Of a stretch of 64,000 bases of DNA, positions 63,766-64,000 are shown in pieces (position 1 is the stretch's first letter; each line of letters opens with the position of its first letter). The stretch is from Balanoglossus misakiensis (taxonomy: Eukaryota; Hemichordata). The stretch spans positions 8,556,001 through 8,620,000 of the forward strand of contig CM082591.2 in the NCBI GenBank assembly GCA_040954595.2, given 5' to 3'. Under the pieces are notes generated by a model, which worked only from the letters and a program-made list of their open reading frames with translations, was not told the DNA's origin and made no database searches. The translations under genes were made by a program, and so were the position numbers.

Positions 63766-64000
63766 GTAAAAATGTTTTTCATGGTTAGTTAAATAATTAC
63801 CATTGTGGTTGGCAAACAATAATTATCAAATTAACACAAAACTACTCAATATCTTCTACTACACAAGACCAATACAGGATCATTATATGTACTAACCTTT
63901 CATCAATCTTATAGCAGTAATGTAGGAAATATATTTTTAATTACAAAGATTCATTAAATCTGTGAAGCATAAAAATTAATACAAAATATTTTCATAAGGA
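63766..64000. other. Start of intron I7-J7
   Basis: AT-rich. AG at 63997-63998 then GA may be the J7 acceptor and its first two bases. Confidence 0.4.

Larger units (their letters stand above)
58776..63765 (+). repeat. Super-repeat U7, exons A-I visible (about 312 aa)
   Basis: Seventh series, cut by the window edge. A-H closely match U6, but the working I exon is clearly divergent and is preceded by a dead copy of I and a scrap of H. A duplication junction therefore lies between 63311 and 63657. An AG at 63997-63998 followed by GA may open the J exon, which in other units begins with GAT or GAC. Confidence 0.88.

Noticed and set aside
1027-63765. Bacterial or symbiont origin of the ankyrin repeats
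   Set aside because: Dozens of consistent GT-AG phase-0 introns and eukaryotic mobile elements between the exons rule out a bacterial gene.

Overview
This is eukaryotic nuclear DNA. It is AT-rich, has spliceosomal introns with GT-AG borders, and carries many short inverted-repeat mobile elements, a LINE and microsatellites. The frequent palindromes TACCGGTA and TACATGTA, the mix of element types and a relic resembling the invertebrate P2X7-like domain suggest a marine invertebrate such as a hemichordate, another deuterostome or a mollusc. The species cannot be fixed from this sequence.

One gene on the + strand runs through almost the whole window, and neither end of it is visible. I read 69 coding exons from 1027 to 63765. 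Each exon encodes one ankyrin (ANK) repeat and starts and ends between codons (phase 0). Together they give about 2,376 residues with no in-frame stop. The exons fall into ten classes, called A to J here, recognised by sequence and by exon length in codons: A 34, B 34-35, C 36, D 32-33, E usually 39-40, F 33, G 33, H 32, I 34-36, J 33. They recur in the same order A-J. There are six complete ten-exon super-repeats: U1 1027-10956, U2 13060-23184, U3 26634-32414, U4 32976-38051, U5 40402-52462 and U6 52745-58485. A seventh, U7, runs from 58776 to the window end with nine exons visible and a possible J acceptor at 63997. U1 and U2 are divergent, U3 and U4 resemble each other, and U5-U7 are nearly identical in exons and introns. 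The gene has therefore grown by tandem duplication, most recently at its right-hand side.

The introns explain the length differences between super-repeats. They hold four TTAA-flanked inverted-repeat elements (29521, 36900, 46629, 47626), a TA-flanked element in two inverted copies (38600, 60269), a pair of elements with 7-bp target duplications (4824, 12047), poly-G elements (278, about 11030, 17559), foldback elements (6560, 19538, 25738), a family of near-perfect hairpins, a broken tyrosine-recombinase element on the minus strand (42506-44370), a 2.9-kb inverted-repeat element with a frameshifted P2X7-like cysteine motif (48259-51145) and a 5'-truncated LINE with an intact 665-residue reverse transcriptase frame (54024-56236). 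Because U5-U7 are recent copies, the same intron can be read with and without an insertion, which gives internal empty sites and relative ages.

Beyond this gene and the mobile-element frames I see no convincing second host gene, and no rRNA, tRNA or CRISPR array. No promoter, start codon or poly(A) site of the ankyrin gene could be placed.
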